Shown here: one piece after another, positions 19,286-19,401 of the stretch | Layout: each line of letters opens with the position of its first letter | Position numbering within the stretch: the stretch's first letter is position 1 | Assembly: GCA_958430865.1 (NCBI GenBank) | Contig: CAUDNR010000746.1 | Span: forward strand, 88,510 to 107,910 | Reading direction: 5' to 3' | Length of the DNA stretch: 19,401 nucleotides | Source of the DNA: Entrophospora sp. SA101 | Taxonomy: Eukaryota > Glomeromycota > Glomeromycetes > Entrophosporales > Entrophosporaceae | The notes under the pieces: model-generated | What the model saw: only the letters and a program-made list of their open reading frames with translations | Told to the model about the DNA's origin: nothing | Databases searched by the model: none | Position numbers and translations under genes: made by a program

Positions 19286-19317
19286 TTTATATAATTATAA
19301 TGATTATATTTAAATAA
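17282..19317 (+). pseudogene. HSE1: Partial near-identical copy of the Hse1 gene (GAT + Q-rich part)
   Basis: 17282-19285 repeats 7098-9101 at a constant offset of 10,184. It begins inside the intron after the SH3 exon. Exon equivalents are 17355-17507, 17587-17659, 17742-17834 and 17915 onward. The start, UIM, SH3 exons and last exon are missing. Comparing by eye, I saw only two adjacent substitutions, at 18618-18619 (CAGCAG to CAAGAG, Gln to Glu), in the Q repeat. All splice sites are conserved. After 19285 the frame runs into inverted sequence and stops at 19315-19317, giving a foreign end VYIIIMIIFK. With no promoter or start it is presumably non-functional. Confidence 0.95.
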
Positions 19318-19401
19318 TAACGATTAAGGAGTAAATAAATTAAAATACAAATCTCAACAAATAAATATATAGTAATAATATCATGAATGTATGCTGTTAC
19401 T
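19285..19401 (-). repeat. Inverted copy of 9403-9519 (117 bp) at the window edge
   Basis: The reverse complement of 19285-19401 equals the spacer just 3' of the Hse1 gene (9403-9519), with one visible mismatch (19382 C against the expected A, at 9422). It reaches the last base of the window, so the inverted copy probably continues beyond it. Confidence 0.95.

Noticed and set aside
1..19401. tRNA or rRNA genes
   Set aside because: No cloverleaf with matching acceptor stem and no conserved rRNA block was recognised. The only box-like hit, near 11,956, has a poor B box.

Overview
The window looks like nuclear DNA of an AT-rich, intron-rich fungus. Genes are split by many short GT-AG introns of roughly 50-110 bp with GTAAGT/GTATGT-type donors, proteins carry long Q/N/T runs, and the gaps are packed with poly-A/T, ATC and TA microsatellites and small inverted-repeat elements. 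This composition fits an early-diverging fungus such as Rhizophagus (Glomeromycotina). That assignment is inference from style, not from a search.

Layout. 1-3.37 kb is gene-poor: a Tc1/mariner-like end, a C-terminal exon-like fragment, a ~170-bp tandem repeat, short coding relics and a 92-bp MITE with perfect inverted repeats. At 3.38-6.18 kb lie two 5'-truncated genes head to head, a urease C-terminal fragment (-) and the C-terminal two thirds of the Paf1-complex TPR protein Ctr9 (+). At most 66-93 bp separate them. At 6.44-9.36 kb is a complete-looking nine-exon ESCRT-0 gene (Hse1/STAM type: UIM, SH3, GAT, Q-rich tail) that lacks the usual N-terminal VHS domain. At 9.57-10.45 kb (-) is a Fhit/HNT2-type dinucleoside triphosphate hydrolase whose PGH motif is only completed by a 5-nt micro-exon. 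10.45-13.05 kb holds decayed coding relics, a MITE and a probable solo LTR. At 13.05-14.82 kb (-) is a DDT/WHIM-type (Cecr2/Rsf1-like) chromatin protein. At 15.20-16.85 kb (-) is a cystinosin-type PQ-loop transporter with a 14-nt micro-exon. From 17,282 the sequence is a near-identical direct copy of 7098-9101 (the GAT and Q-rich half of the Hse1 gene). At 19,285 it switches, through a 12-bp microhomology, into an inverted copy of 9519-9403, which runs to the end of the window.

No operon-like system is present. The genes are ordinary housekeeping functions: transcription elongation, endosomal sorting, nucleotide hydrolysis, chromatin remodelling and vacuolar/lysosomal cystine export. The unusual features are structural: two rearrangement scars (3.85-3.94 kb and 17.28/19.29 kb), micro-exons and a VHS-less ESCRT-0 subunit. 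Both scars could be real rearrangements or assembly/haplotype artefacts. All exon boundaries were deduced by hand from frame, splice consensus and remembered family conservation; no alignment was run.
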